Positions 23,491 through 34,002 of a stretch of 64,000 bases of DNA are shown piece after piece. Made by a program: the position numbers and the translations under genes. Position 1 is the stretch's first letter. Every line of letters begins with the position of its first letter. The notes beneath the pieces are model-generated. The model did not search any database and had not been told where the DNA came from. It saw only the letters and a program-made list of their open reading frames with translations. The stretch is from Arenicola marina (Eukaryota > Annelida > Polychaeta > Arenicolidae): the NCBI GenBank assembly GCA_964019135.1, contig OZ025248.1, positions 43,765,670-43,829,669 of the forward strand, given 5' to 3'.

Positions 23491-24904
23491 TCTCTCGCCT
23501 CACGCCTCTGACCTGTGTTGCCTACGAGCAGGCCGGGAAGATATCCTTTTGACTCTCGATCCATTGCAGAGGTTGATGATCCGTAAACAGTGTAAAATGG
23601 TTACCTTCAAGATACACCTTGAAGTGCTGACGACTCCATACTGCGGCTAATAATTATTACTAGTTTACCCAGTTGACAGCTGATAGTCTTCCCACACTGA
23701 CGTCACGCGAGCCGTCAACTAGTGGACCAAACGGTCGACGGCGCTCGACCGATAATCGCCTCTTCGCGTCAATAATTATAGAGATCATAATTCATAAATT
23801 ACGCGCAGGACTGTACAAATGGAATGCTGTTAGGTATAAGGCATAAGTTTCCCAATAAATATCTTCTGTTGGTTCTGGATTTTGAGGACACACACGGAGG
23901 TGGCAGATAATCATAATGACTTTACAGTAATAACAATAGTAACAATGGTATTAATGAAAATGATATTAATGTATTCATATATAAAAATAGATTAAGTTCA
24001 TCTGAAATTTAAACTTCAATAACCCTTAATAGACCCACCAGGTGTCAAAATAGAAAATAATACCTGTGGGCAATATAGGATAATTACCTCCAATATATAG
24101 ATGTATTCAGAGATGGAGGACATCTGGAATAAATATTACTCACCAGTATATGTTTTATTTCTTACGTTTAAAACCATGTTTGCAGAAGGTGGACCAGTTA
24201 TTGCGCACTTGCAGAAATGCATACTGCTTTTTTTGTTCATATGAGTTGACATACACAACAAATGCCTTTATGCGTGACAGTTACAGGTACCTTGCTGTCT
24301 ATTTTGGCAGATTCTAATTAAGCTATCTGCATATTGTTGTACTGTCTTTTGTTCAATGCGCAATCACTGGTACCTAAAAATCCGTGGTGCAATTACTTAT
24401 ACTAAGTTTAGATAGGCCAGATTAAAGCTGCTCCTACACCAATATTTTCCACCTGTATTATGACAGTTACTGTTACATTTTGATGACTTAGCAGACAAAC
24501 AAATCTAAGAGTTGTGAAGACCACCTGCATTACGATTTTGTTATTGTTTAAATGAACGCTGTATAAGATTTAAAAAGGCAGCGTTACTCGCATTTTGAAG
24601 ACTGAATTGCACAAGAAATGCAGTCTTAGTACTTAGTCTTTGCGTAATGTAGTCTTAATTATTATTAGCATACACTTTGGGTAGGATATTTCTCGTGAGG
24701 GAATATAACATTACTATATACGGTAAATATTATCTCCCTTCCCCAGACTTTCTACCACACGGTGTTGGGAGTGCAGCTTAGGTGGTCTTTTGAACCCCTC
24801 ATTTGATTTGGTCAATTTAATTCTTTAACCGTCAATAAACATTGTATTGGCCTTTCCTACCATATATGCTAGCTTCGGTCCCGTGGCATTCACGACACGC
24901 TCAC
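23491..24904. other. intergenic, nothing recognised
   Basis: Starts with a short inverted piece of the satellite unit (CTCTCTCGCCT). The rest is AT-rich single-copy-looking DNA with no supported gene. Confidence 0.5.
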
Positions 24905-25085
24905 ATAAAAGAAGTTTTTGCAACGTTCAAACGTATTTATGGGGGTAGTCGATTATAGGTTATCTTTGTACGATCGCACTATATATCTCGGGTTTTTAGT
25001 CCTACATTTTATATGAACCAATCGGGGACTAGCTCTTCCCGTTTCCAGTCAGAAAAAGGTGGACGTTTTAATTTTTCTGTTTCAT
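24905..25085. repeat. block-end repeat, copy 2
   Basis: Matches 19115-19300 and 60365-60570, including ATGAACCAATCGGGGACTAG. It breaks off at about 25085, where retroelement RT coding begins. It is therefore the left flank of the DIRS-type insertion. Confidence 0.85.
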
Positions 25086-25723
25086 TTCAACTTGTAAATT
25101 ACCCAGATAAACAATTTGTACATTATCTGATAACAGGTCTAACCGAAGGATTCCATACAGGTGTTATGGAACCGATAGCCTGTTCAGCGGAGTATCCAAA
25201 CTTGTCTTCAACTCGTCGAGACTCAAGATCTGTGACAACCCTTCTACTACAAGAATTAGCCAACGGCTATGTCACAGGGCCATTTGATCAACCTCCATTC
25301 CCCCTGTACAGAGTCAGCTCCCTTGGATTGGTCGAAGCTAAATATTCCAGCAAGAAAAGACTTATCTTGGACTTATCAGCCCCTCACGATCATCCTACGC
25401 TACCTAGCATAAATTGCCTTATGAATAAACAGGACTATTCGCTCTCATATGTGAAAGTAAATGATGCTATCAGGAAGATCCAGGAGTATGGACAAGATGC
25501 CCTGCTATGTAAATTAGACATCACAGATGCATTTAAACTTATGCCATGCCATCCTGGATTATATCACTTGTATGTAGTGAAATGGCAAGGACTCTACAAT
25601 TATTTCAACAGATTAACTTTTGGATTACGGTCTAGTCCTAAGATTTTTGATACATTGTCTCAAGCTATGTGCTGGATTGCCATCCACAACTATGGAGTGG
25701 ACTGCATAAGTAGTATATGCTGA
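25013..25723 (+). pseudogene. DIRS-type reverse transcriptase, N-terminal part
   Basis: From about residue 25 onward the frame matches DIRS-clade RT: N-Y-P-D-K-Q-F-V, K-R-L-I-L-D-L-S, then K-L-D-I-T-D-A-F-K-L carrying the first catalytic Asp region, and F-N-R-L-T-F-G-L-R-S-S-P. The first two dozen codons (25013-25085) are not RT but the block-end repeat, so the start Met is fortuitous. The frame runs into the Polinton terminus at 25709 and ends at an arbitrary TGA. The second catalytic box lies 16.9 kb away at about 42618. Confidence 0.85.
25703..25708. repeat. Polinton target-site duplication, left
   Basis: TGCATA immediately before the terminus AGTAGTATATGC. The identical 6 bp follow the right terminus at 42612-42617. 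Confidence 0.93.
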
Positions 25724-26633
25724 GCTTTTTGCTACCCCAATGACCCCGCCCCCCCCCGTGGAAATTTTGAAATATCGATTTGAAATTGCCGATCACGAGT
25801 TAATAAGGTCATTAATTTTTGTCAAAAGTCTTTGTTTCCGTGCTATAGCACGGGGTATAATTAGCATAAATTACGATGTAAATACCTAATTAAGCTGTCA
25901 ACAAGGTTATTCATAATTGCTTGAAGTCTTTGTTTCCGCGTTATAGTACGGGGTATAATTATTATAAATTAGTATGTAAATAGGTATATTCAACAAGGTT
26001 ATTAATCATTGTTTGTCTCGTGCTAGTACGAGTGAATTAAGAAGACATGGGTGGTGGAAGAGGCAATTAAGGTGTTAACTATGTCATTAATCATTGTTTG
26101 AAGTCTGCGATCAAGTACTATTATGAATAGGTAATGGATGAACAAGTCATTTTGCTTTGATGAAAAAGTAAATCATTTAATCGCTATAGATATCGCCATG
26201 TAAACTGTATATTCTCGCATTACAGTACGATTAATCGTCAATGACACGTGTATATAATCAATGTTTGCGTTGAACAGGTCATGTGAGATCCTATAAGCTG
26301 TGTAATATGTTTGTTTGTAAAAAAAAAAATATGTTAAAGGATATGTAACGAGTAAGCCATATTAACGGTAATACAATCATCCATTTTGCAAAGTTTTTAT
26401 TCCTATATCACTACAATACATGAATACCATTACCCGCTACAACATCTATCGCGGTCAAAAACTGAGTATCACAAAAATATACACCTTCATATCATATTAT
26501 TATACATGACAATTTAGACCATGGGTAAAGAGGTCTTGCACATGGTGTTTGGAGACCAATACTCTCGATAGATACGTGACATGGAGTAATTTCGACATTT
26601 GAAATGTAAGTAAAATAGACAGTATTCTCCGCA
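25709..26633. repeat. Polinton left terminal inverted repeat
   Basis: 925 bp, matching the complement of 41565-42611. Shorter than the right repeat mainly through an 87-bp deletion and G/C-run length differences. The inner boundary is at the shared GACAGTATTCTCCGCA. Inside are degenerate subterminal units of about 100 bp, each with GTCTTTGTTTCC and a CGTGCTATAGCACG-like palindrome (near 25840, 25945, 26015). It contains an antisense copy of the 3' end of the protease gene. Confidence 0.92.
26514..26633 (-). pseudogene. protease 3'-end copy in the left repeat
   Basis: Antisense duplicate of the last codons of the protease at 41262-41771, starting at the active-site Cys region (G-E-Y-C-L-F-Y-L). 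It lacks 87 bp present at the right end, between two GTGCAA hexamers (41657 and 41744), so 29 codons are removed without changing frame. It has no promoter or N-terminal domain. Confidence 0.85.
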
Positions 26634-27651
26634 GCAACAAGCGGCGGGCAGGCGCGCGGGCGCGCTACACGGTGGGGGCGGGGCTTCGACCGTGACAAAT
26701 ATCGATTTTTTTCCAAGCCCCCTCAACACAGAGCCCGCTGGCCGTCACGACCTAGTGATTTTCGAAAGTTCGGGCGAGCGAGCGAGCCAGAGTCAGCGGA
26801 GCGTAATGTGGTTTTTGGCGGGGTATTGGTCGACGGTCTGTGTACGCACAAGTTTGGGAGTGTCGCTGTGATATGAATATTGTGAAATATCGGAAGGAAT
26901 AATCACCGTAATTTTAGTTTCGGTTGTAACATTATTCAACTGTCGCCGATGTAATAAGGATGCATCTATAAACTTTCGAACAAACAAGTCGTGGAGACAA
27001 GCGCCCGGTTGGCGTCCTTTTGTCGCGAGGGAGAAGAGTTATGACAGTTGTTCAGACTATTACTTCGATAGTAATAAGCGGGCTTTATGCTCTTCACCTC
27101 AGTAGTTTTTCATCTGCAAGCCATTAATACGTCGGCCGGAAAGGTCAATGGGTTAACCTCTTCAACAACCGCCTGTGGGCATTTAATTATACCTTCCCCT
27201 CCCAAATGATTAGAATCTCCGTTACATGATCGTCACGCCAATCCGTGGCAGCTGGTTCGCTGAAGCTATTTAAATCATGATGGTATAAATGAGTTTGACG
27301 AGGCCGACGGAATTTGTACGTATAACTTTGGAGTGTCCCTATGATATGCTCTTTGTGAACTATCGGAGAGAATAATCACCTTAATTATCGTTTCGGTTGT
27401 AACATTATTCAACTGTCGGTCCGTTTGTCGTTAGGGAGAAGATTTATGACAGTTGTTCGATGAGTCACCATTACTTCGGTACTAATAAGTGGTTGTATGG
27501 TCTTCACCTCAGGTAGTTTTTCATCTGCAAGCAATTAATACGTCGGCCAGAAAGGTCAATCGTTTAACCTCTTCAACAACCACCTGTGGACATTTAATTA
27601 TTCCCTTCCGCTCCTAGAAGACTAGTCAAAGAAAAAACCGTTACACGAACA
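26634..27651. promoter_or_regulatory. polymerase upstream region with a direct duplication
   Basis: 26840-27210 and 27314-27620 are diverged direct copies sharing TGTAACATTATTCAACTGTC, TTTTTCATCTGCAAGC, ATTAATACGTCGGCC and AACCTCTTCAACAACC. GTATAAATG near 27282 is a TATA-like site. No coding frame is supported. This is the only non-coding stretch of any size inside the left half of the Polinton. Confidence 0.65.
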
Positions 27652-27706
27652 GCACGCAGCAACACTAATCGCATGCCACTGGCATGCGATTAGTGTTGCT
27701 GCGTGC
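27652..27706. repeat. perfect 27-bp palindrome before the polymerase gene
   Basis: Left arm 27652-27678 begins GCACGCAGCAAC; a single base follows; the right arm 27680-27706 is the exact complement. It ends 28 bp before the ATG at 27735. Every base pairs, although neighbouring genes have decayed. Confidence 0.95.
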
Positions 27707-27734
27707 GGCTTAACATCATTCGAAATCAGCCATC

Positions 27735-30700
27735 ATGGAGAACCACGCCACCTGCTCGTTGTGTCAAAGATTCTGCGGCAACCGCCATAATCTGGATCAA
27801 CATATGAGAGCCAAACATACTGTTTGTGAAAGAGAGAGTTTTAAATGCAAAGAGTGTGGAAAAGAAATGTATAATGGACATAACTTACGTGTGCACGAAA
27901 ATACTCACGCTCAACGCAGACCCAAACATACTGTTTGTGAAAGAGAGAATTTTAAATGCAAAGACTGTGGAAAAGAAATGTATAATGGACATAACTTGCG
28001 TGTGCACGAAAATACTCACGCTCAATACAGACCCGAGGTGACATTTCCATGCTCACAGTGTGGGAAAATAATGTCAAACGAATACAACTTGCGGGTTCAT
28101 GAAAATACTCATCGTCATCCCTATCATTGTGGACAGTGTGGTCTAGGAGTGAAAACTGCTATTGATCTTCGGGCTCACCAACATCAAGAACATGGAGATC
28201 ACACTTGTTCACGATGTAACGTAAAGTTTATGACTGCCCACCATTTAAGAGAACACACATGTCACAAAGAGGGTGAATCTGCCGCACACGCTTGTCAACA
28301 AGGCGGTGGATCTACCGCCAAACGTCAGAAATCAACCCACATCAAATGTCGTATATGTGGATGTATTTGTGATAATTGGAAAGAATTGTTTGCTCATCGA
28401 CGTGAGGTACATCAAAGCGGTGCTGGCTTGCAAGACCTCCCTTTTCCGACAGAAGGTGCTCTATGGATAGAAGAAGGTACGATCAATAATTCGTTACATG
28501 ATGTCTATAATAGACACTCTTCCGTCATATTGGAGCAGCATCGTATGAATCCTGAAAGGATGACCGATACCTTTAACTTTCCTGTTGACCCTGCCCATTT
28601 TCACGAACGTGATTTAATGGAACATTTTCGATTGATAATGGAACGTGAGGAGAAGGCTGTAAAGGTCAATGCTGCCGCTGGATTCCTTTTACGTCACCGT
28701 GAGACTGGAGAACTAAGATATTATTATCCTCATCTAAATAATCAACTTTTTGAAACTCCACTCACGCTCAGTACGCCATCTGATCTCGCTCGTATTCAGC
28801 GAGTGGTTCATCGGTTACACTTGTTGGATCTTTTGTTACGAGACCGACCTGATACCAAATGGACTTTGGTTTGTATAACGAACATTCGTTATACTGTAAC
28901 CAAGATGGCTTACACCATGGGAGCAGCTCTTGAGTTACCAGAATACCTCATCAACAAGCGGAGTATTTTAACGATGACATGCAATGCCAAGACTGGAAAA
29001 CCATATGAAGATGACAAATGCTTCTTTCGTTGTTTGGCTTATCTTCGTCAAAATTCGATGCGTTCTACTATCGCCTCGACGGATCACTTACTGAAACAAT
29101 GGTGTGAGTGGCAACGCCAACACGATCCCGATCACGCTCAAACCCCTGAACAATTCACAGGCATGGACCTCTAAGATCTCCCCGCTTTGGAATCGTTGTT
29201 TCATGTAAATATTTACATTTACGATCTCTCGAAAGAAGATATCGCTACATATCTATATCTATAGGAGCTGTGGACAACATGGTATGGATGGACAGCGTAA
29301 TGATTTATATCTAAACATGCACGATCATCATCTGTCCTACATTACCGATATGAAAGCCTTCGCAAGAAAATTTACATGCGACATGTGTCAACGTCATTTT
29401 GATCCGGCGAATAATTTTAAACGTCACCAACGCACATGTACGTCCAAAAGCAAGTATATGTACCCAGGAGGTTACTATAAACCGTCAGAGACTTTGTTTT
29501 CACGTCTGGATGAACTCGGCATTTCAGTAAGTGAACGTCAGTTTCCTTGGATCGCGACATTTGACTTTGAAGCAGTATTGAAGCGATCCGAAAACAATTC
29601 ACCCAGTGGCAAATTGCATTTTCAGTCCACACATGAAGCCATGTCTGTCGCGGTGGCATCTAATGTCCCAGGCTATACGGAACCCGTATGTTTTGTAGAC
29701 AGTCACCCAGATAACTTGGTGGAACGGATGTTTCAATATTTAATCGACATGCAAGAGAAAAGCAACGAACTTGCTCGAAAAAAGTGGGACGATGTATTTC
29801 AAGAACTATCGCAAATGATGGAAACATATGAGTTGATGCAACCAGATATGGAGAGTGACGATGAAGACATAACAGCAGATGGAGAGGAATCTGAGAGACG
29901 TGGCGAGAGCAATCCTTTTATCGCTGCTATAAGTGAAGTCACGGGAAAACTGAATAACTTTTGTCGTGAACTCCCAGTGATCGGCTTCAATTCCGGCAAA
30001 TACGACTTGAATCTAATTAAACAAACAGCTTTCCTGAATCATATGTTTAACGACGAATATAAGGGTGAAGATATACCTACGACACAAATGTTGATGAGGA
30101 AGGAGAGGAGAGACCTAAAGGGTTTGTTGTTAAGCGTAATAACGCTTACATGTGCATGTCTAATGACAAATTCCGCTTCCTGGATATGACACAGTTTTTG
30201 CCACCAGGAACATCCTATGATAAATTTCTAAATACGTTTGGAACTGAACAAAAGAAGTCATATTTTCCATACGAATGGTTGGATGATTTTAGTAAATTAA
30301 GCCATACCTGTCTTCCCGAAGCCGATGCTCTTTATTCAAACTTAAAAGGACGAAATATACTTGGAACTACGCCACAGGAAATAGAAATCAATTACTTATC
30401 TTTGCAAGCTGTTTGAGAAGAAGAAGACATGAAAACCATGTCCGACTTTTTACAATGGTATAACAAGTTAGATGTAGGACCATTCGTCGAAGCAGCCGAT
30501 AAGTTACGACAGATGTTTTGTGCACAAGGAATTGATCCTTATAAGGAATGCATATCAGTTCCCGGCGTTGGGCGACGACTGTTAGACAAATGTGCGCAAG
30601 GAATCAACGCGTCTTTCGCCATTTTCGGTACACGAGATAAAGATATGTACGACAAGATTCGCGCAAACCTCTTTGGGGGATTGTCTGTTATCTTCACGAG

Positions 30701-32779
30701 ATACCATGAGGCAGACAAGACCCACATACGCTCAAACCCAGAATTTACTTGTAAAAGTATTTTCGGGTACGACGCAAACGCACTCTATTTGTCATCATTT
30801 ATGGAAGAATTCCCCGTGGGACCCTTTTACCGCCGGCGCATAGAGGATAATTTCAAGTGTCAACGCTCCACCAGATATCTCAGCATGTTCCGATGGATGG
30901 ATTGGTTGCAGAGAGTCAATCCTGAACTCCACATTCATCACCAACTAAACCAAGGTCGAGAAGTGAGAGTCGGAAACTATAGACTGGATGGTTTCAACCC
31001 GACGGACAATCAAGTGTATGAATTTCACGGTGAGTGCACTCGTGTGAATGGGTTATGGTTATGGGTGGATAGGTTGACTCGGCTAGCTATCTGTACTCAA
31101 AAACTTGATGAGTAACGACAAGTTAAAGTACAGTTTTTACTGTGTAACTAAAGATGATGCATCAGTATATAACGTGTTGCAGGCATTGTAAAATAGAAAC
31201 TGATGTTAGTTATTATTTTGTTCTTTTCTACAGGATGTTACTACCACGGACATGACTGCGTGACCTACACTGATGAAGGAAAGGAGACAGAGAGACGAAT
31301 TCGTCTAAAGAAAACGGAAAAACGCACCCGAATACTAAGAAAGTTAGGTTATGAAGTTGTTGAAAAGTGGGAGTGTGACTTTCAGAACGAGATAAAGCAG
31401 TCTGAAAGGTTACGTGCTTTCGTCGCCGAAACTCATCCCCCATTTACAAAACAACATGGAGATGGTGTGGTGTCAACAGAGACTTTAATTGTTGGCGGAT
31501 GTACGAGACCAGACTTTCTTTGGGTTCATGGAGGTGGATATTGAAGTACCCTCAACATGGACAGATCCCTCCATGAAGATCAAGGCGGGGGGAATGAGTC
31601 CTAAGGCGTAATTTTCAGAGTTTCCACCATTAATATGTACAAGTAATATTGAATTCGAGCACTGGGGACAACACATGCAGAGTTTTGTGGAGGAACATGA
31701 CTTACCCAAAACTAGCAAACGGTTATTGGTGAGTGGATTGAAAGCTAAGCGATTGCTCATTACATCTCCCTTACTAAAATGGTATTTGGATCACGGACTG
31801 CATGTCACCAAAATTTATGACGTGGTGGAATATGCCCGTATGAAATGTTATCTTCCCTTTGCAGAGAAAGTAACAAAAGCCAGACGTGCGGGTGATTGTG
31901 ATCCCAAATTTGAATTATTGGCTTCACTGCACAAGTTACAAGGAAATGCGGCTTATGGGTGTTTATTGTTAAACAAAACAAAATTCCGAAACGTGATGTT
32001 TTCCTTTGAAAAGGTAAAAGCGTGTCAAAAAGTGAATGATCCACTGTTCAGAACCTTGAATGAGATCACATCAGACATGTTTGAACTGGAAATGGCTAAA
32101 GGTAAAATCTCCATGGATTTACCCATTCAAAACGCCATGTTTGTTCTACAAAACGCTAAGAAGCGAATGTTGCATCTTTTTACGAGTTAGAGTAGATTAT
32201 AGAAAATTTGAACTGTTAGAGACGGATTTAGACAGTCTATAATTTGCACTATCCGAGAAGAGTTTGCAAAATGTTCTTCTTCCCGAACACAAAGAGAGCG
32301 TGTTGAATGATTTGTATGAACACTGCGGTGAAGAAGACATCAATGCCGATCGGTTCTATTTTCCGAGAGAGTGTTGCGATAGGCACAGAAAACACGACAG
32401 TCGCACACCGGGTCTGTTTAAAGCGGAATACTGCAACGGTCATGTATTTTATGGCTTGTCATCCAAGACATATCTTGTTGTTGGAGATGATGGTTCTTAT
32501 AAAATGTCATGTAAGGGCATCCAAAAGAGCAGAGTGAACAATCCCCGAGAAATATTTCAAGATGTGATAGACAACAAAGCAACCCGTTCTATTACCAATC
32601 GCGGTTTCCTTGTTAAAAATAATCAGATTTTGACTTACTCGCAAGATAGAGCCGGATTTGCTTATCTGTATGTCAAAAGGCAGATACAAGCTGATGGAAT
32701 ACATAGCCTTCCCCATGACATCACGCTATGTCCCTATAGTGATGCGAAACCAGAAACATGTGAAGACGTTTTAGTGTGA
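27735..32779 (+). pseudogene. Polinton protein-primed family-B DNA polymerase, degraded
   Basis: Replicates the element from a protein primer. The N-terminal frame (27735-29174, 479 codons) has C2H2 zinc fingers, including a 36-codon finger unit present twice in tandem (about 27815-28030). Downstream pieces show exonuclease motifs F-D-F-E and G-F-N-S-G-K-Y-D-L-N, Y-N-K-L-D-V, motif A region G-Y-D-A-N-A-L-Y-L-S, motif B K-L-Q-G-N-A-A-Y-G, and motif C written T-D-L-D-S instead of the usual D-T-D-S. Lesions are in-frame stops at 29172, 29262, 30414, 31609 and 32240, and frame changes near 29270-29285, 30080-30140, 31500-31550 and 32155-32190. A spliceosomal intron occupies 31030-31233. The C-terminal part (32264-32779) is open. 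Inactive as it stands. Confidence 0.92.
31030..31233 (+). other. 204-nt spliceosomal intron in the polymerase gene
   Basis: Donor GTGAGT at 31030 and acceptor TTCTTTTCTACAG ending at 31233, with a pyrimidine-rich tract. The exon before ends in Y-E-F-H and one base of a split codon. The exon after opens with C-Y-Y-H-G-H-D-C, the conserved continuation of this polymerase region. Phase 1. The intron contains stops, so the gene needs splicing here. Confidence 0.85.
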
Positions 32780-33026
32780 AGCCATTGATGAATGTATTGC
32801 ATCGGCATACGTTCCTAAGATAAGATCGTAGTATACACATGTGAGTAATTTTAGTTATAATGCTGGAATGTTATGTATCGCGAATTGTATGTTATATATC
32901 ATCTTGGTAGATATGAATGTTAGTTTGTATGTTTTGTGTCGAATGTTTTGTGGTACATAAAAAATACAATCTACTCTTTATGTGATTCTTTATTTCATAT
33001 AATCGCATAAACATAACTTCACATAT
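32780..33026. terminator. convergent 3' ends with a polyadenylation signal
   Basis: The spacer between the polymerase (+) and the PC4-like gene (-). AATAAA on the minus strand (complement of 32989-32994) lies 33 bp past the minus-strand stop. The rest is AT-rich. Confidence 0.5.
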
Positions 33027-33425
33027 TTAATGGTACTCTTTGGCCAATTGCTCAATGACATCAGTCAACCACATGTAATCGGGCGTTGTCGAAGGTGGTT
33101 CTTCATTCGTGGGTTCAACTTTTGGCATCTTATTCGTCTTACATACGGGTGAGGAAAATTGTACTGTCTCACATCGGGTTGGGACGACATTTATCTGAGA
33201 AGGGGGCGGGTCCACTTCTACCGTCTCGCGTCCAATCAGATTCAGGGCTCTGTCGATGGCCGCCGCGTTGTCCGCTACAGCTCGCCACGCTTGAGAAGTT
33301 AATTTTACGCGACGGCCCGATGGTAAAGAGATGTATACCAGAAAGCCATTTTTGCTATTTCTTTCAATCTCCGCAAAATGGTCTTCGCCTAAAGGCAACT
33401 TTATACGATGAAACTTGACCTCCAT
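33027..33425 (-). CDS. PC4-like single-stranded-DNA-binding protein, Polinton accessory
   Basis: 132 residues, intact, and the only convincing minus-strand gene of the element. Residues 1-65 resemble the PC4/p15 (SUB1) fold: a beta segment F-L-V-Y-I-S-L-P, then G-R-R-V-K-L-T-S-Q-A-W and a helix ending A-A-A-I-D-R-A-L-N. PC4 proteins show the same order of Gly-Arg-rich loop, Leu-x-x-x-x-Trp and helix. The tail is Pro/Thr-rich and probably disordered. A role in coating replication intermediates or in transcription is inferred from the fold only. Convergent with the polymerase and divergent from the late genes. An unrelated small protein remains possible. Confidence 0.55.
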   Translation of the reverse strand: MEVKFHRIKLPLGEDHFAEIERNSKNGFLVYISLPSGRRVKLTSQAWRAVADNAAAIDRALNLIGRETVEVDPPPSQINVVPTRCETVQFSSPVCKTNKMPKVEPTNEEPPSTTPDYMWLTDVIEQLAKEYH

Positions 33426-33576
33426 GATATGTGTGATGCTTCAAATTAAATTCACGTCCGTTATTGTCAAGCGTTTTATAACCAACCAACTTCCATTTGT
33501 GCTGACATCTGCGATATTTTCCTTTGTTTCATAACGATGACTCATCTCGAACCTTCTAGAAGCACGCTCATCTAGT

Positions 33577-33666
33577 GATGTCAGTTCTATAAATAGCACA
33601 CGGTGACTCATCATCCTTTGACTGTCACGGCAACATATTACAGCTGATGTCACTTCTATAAATAGC
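33577..33666 (+). promoter_or_regulatory. twin TATA promoter repeats
   Basis: Two 21-bp direct repeats, GATGTCAGTTCTATAAATAG at 33577 and GATGTCACTTCTATAAATAG at 33646, 69 bp apart, each with TATAAATAG (33588-33596 and 33657-33665). They precede the plus-strand gene cluster; the second is 67 bp from the ATG at 33724. Confidence 0.7.
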
Positions 33667-33723
33667 TTATAACCAACTGAGCGTTTGACGCGCTCAGTCC
33701 ACACCAACTGTTACATTTTTGAA

Positions 33724-34002
33724 ATGGGCTTGCTCTGGAGTCAAAATAGTGAAAAAAACTTTTCAGTCCAATGGAAGGAAGGTGTTAAAATGACAAATTC
33801 ATTGGAAGAGTACCAACACATTCGAAAAAGTTTTTTAGCAGACAATATTTGGCATGATGGACGTCGCGAAATATTGAGAATATTTACCCATGATGTGTGT
33901 GAATCTTTGAAACAGAAAGGACGCATGCGCTTTGCCGAACAAATTCAAGCGTACTATATAACCATCTTGAAAGCTCAGAATGAAAAGCATCACGATGAGT
34001 GA
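33724..34002 (+). CDS. small Polinton protein, unknown
   Basis: 92 codons from ATG 33724. An upstream in-frame Met-like start at 33685 lies too close to the TATA box. It is a helical, charged protein (E-E-Y-Q-H-I-R-K-S-F, then R-M-R-F-A-E-Q-I-Q-A-Y-Y) without a recognised domain. Its end overlaps the start of the ATPase gene by a few bases in another frame. Position directly before the ATPase suggests a packaging or virion role, which is inference. Confidence 0.55.
   Translation: MGLLWSQNSEKNFSVQWKEGVKMTNSLEEYQHIRKSFLADNIWHDGRREILRIFTHDVCESLKQKGRMRFAEQIQAYYITILKAQNEKHHDE

Noticed and set aside
20964..23650. Repeated 62 and 87 codon frames in the satellite
   Set aside because: They are the same repeat unit read in shifting phase.
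25013..25085. First two dozen codons of the RT frame as a genuine N-terminus
   Set aside because: The same bases occur at 19230 and 60480 without RT, so they are host flank.
29172..32242. Alternative genetic code or programmed readthrough to explain polymerase stops
   Set aside because: All three stop codons occur and frameshifts are also present, so decay is the simpler reading.
33441..33707. 88-codon minus-strand frame between the PC4-like gene and the late genes
   Set aside because: It overlaps the twin TATA repeats and lacks protein-like features; read as promoter DNA.
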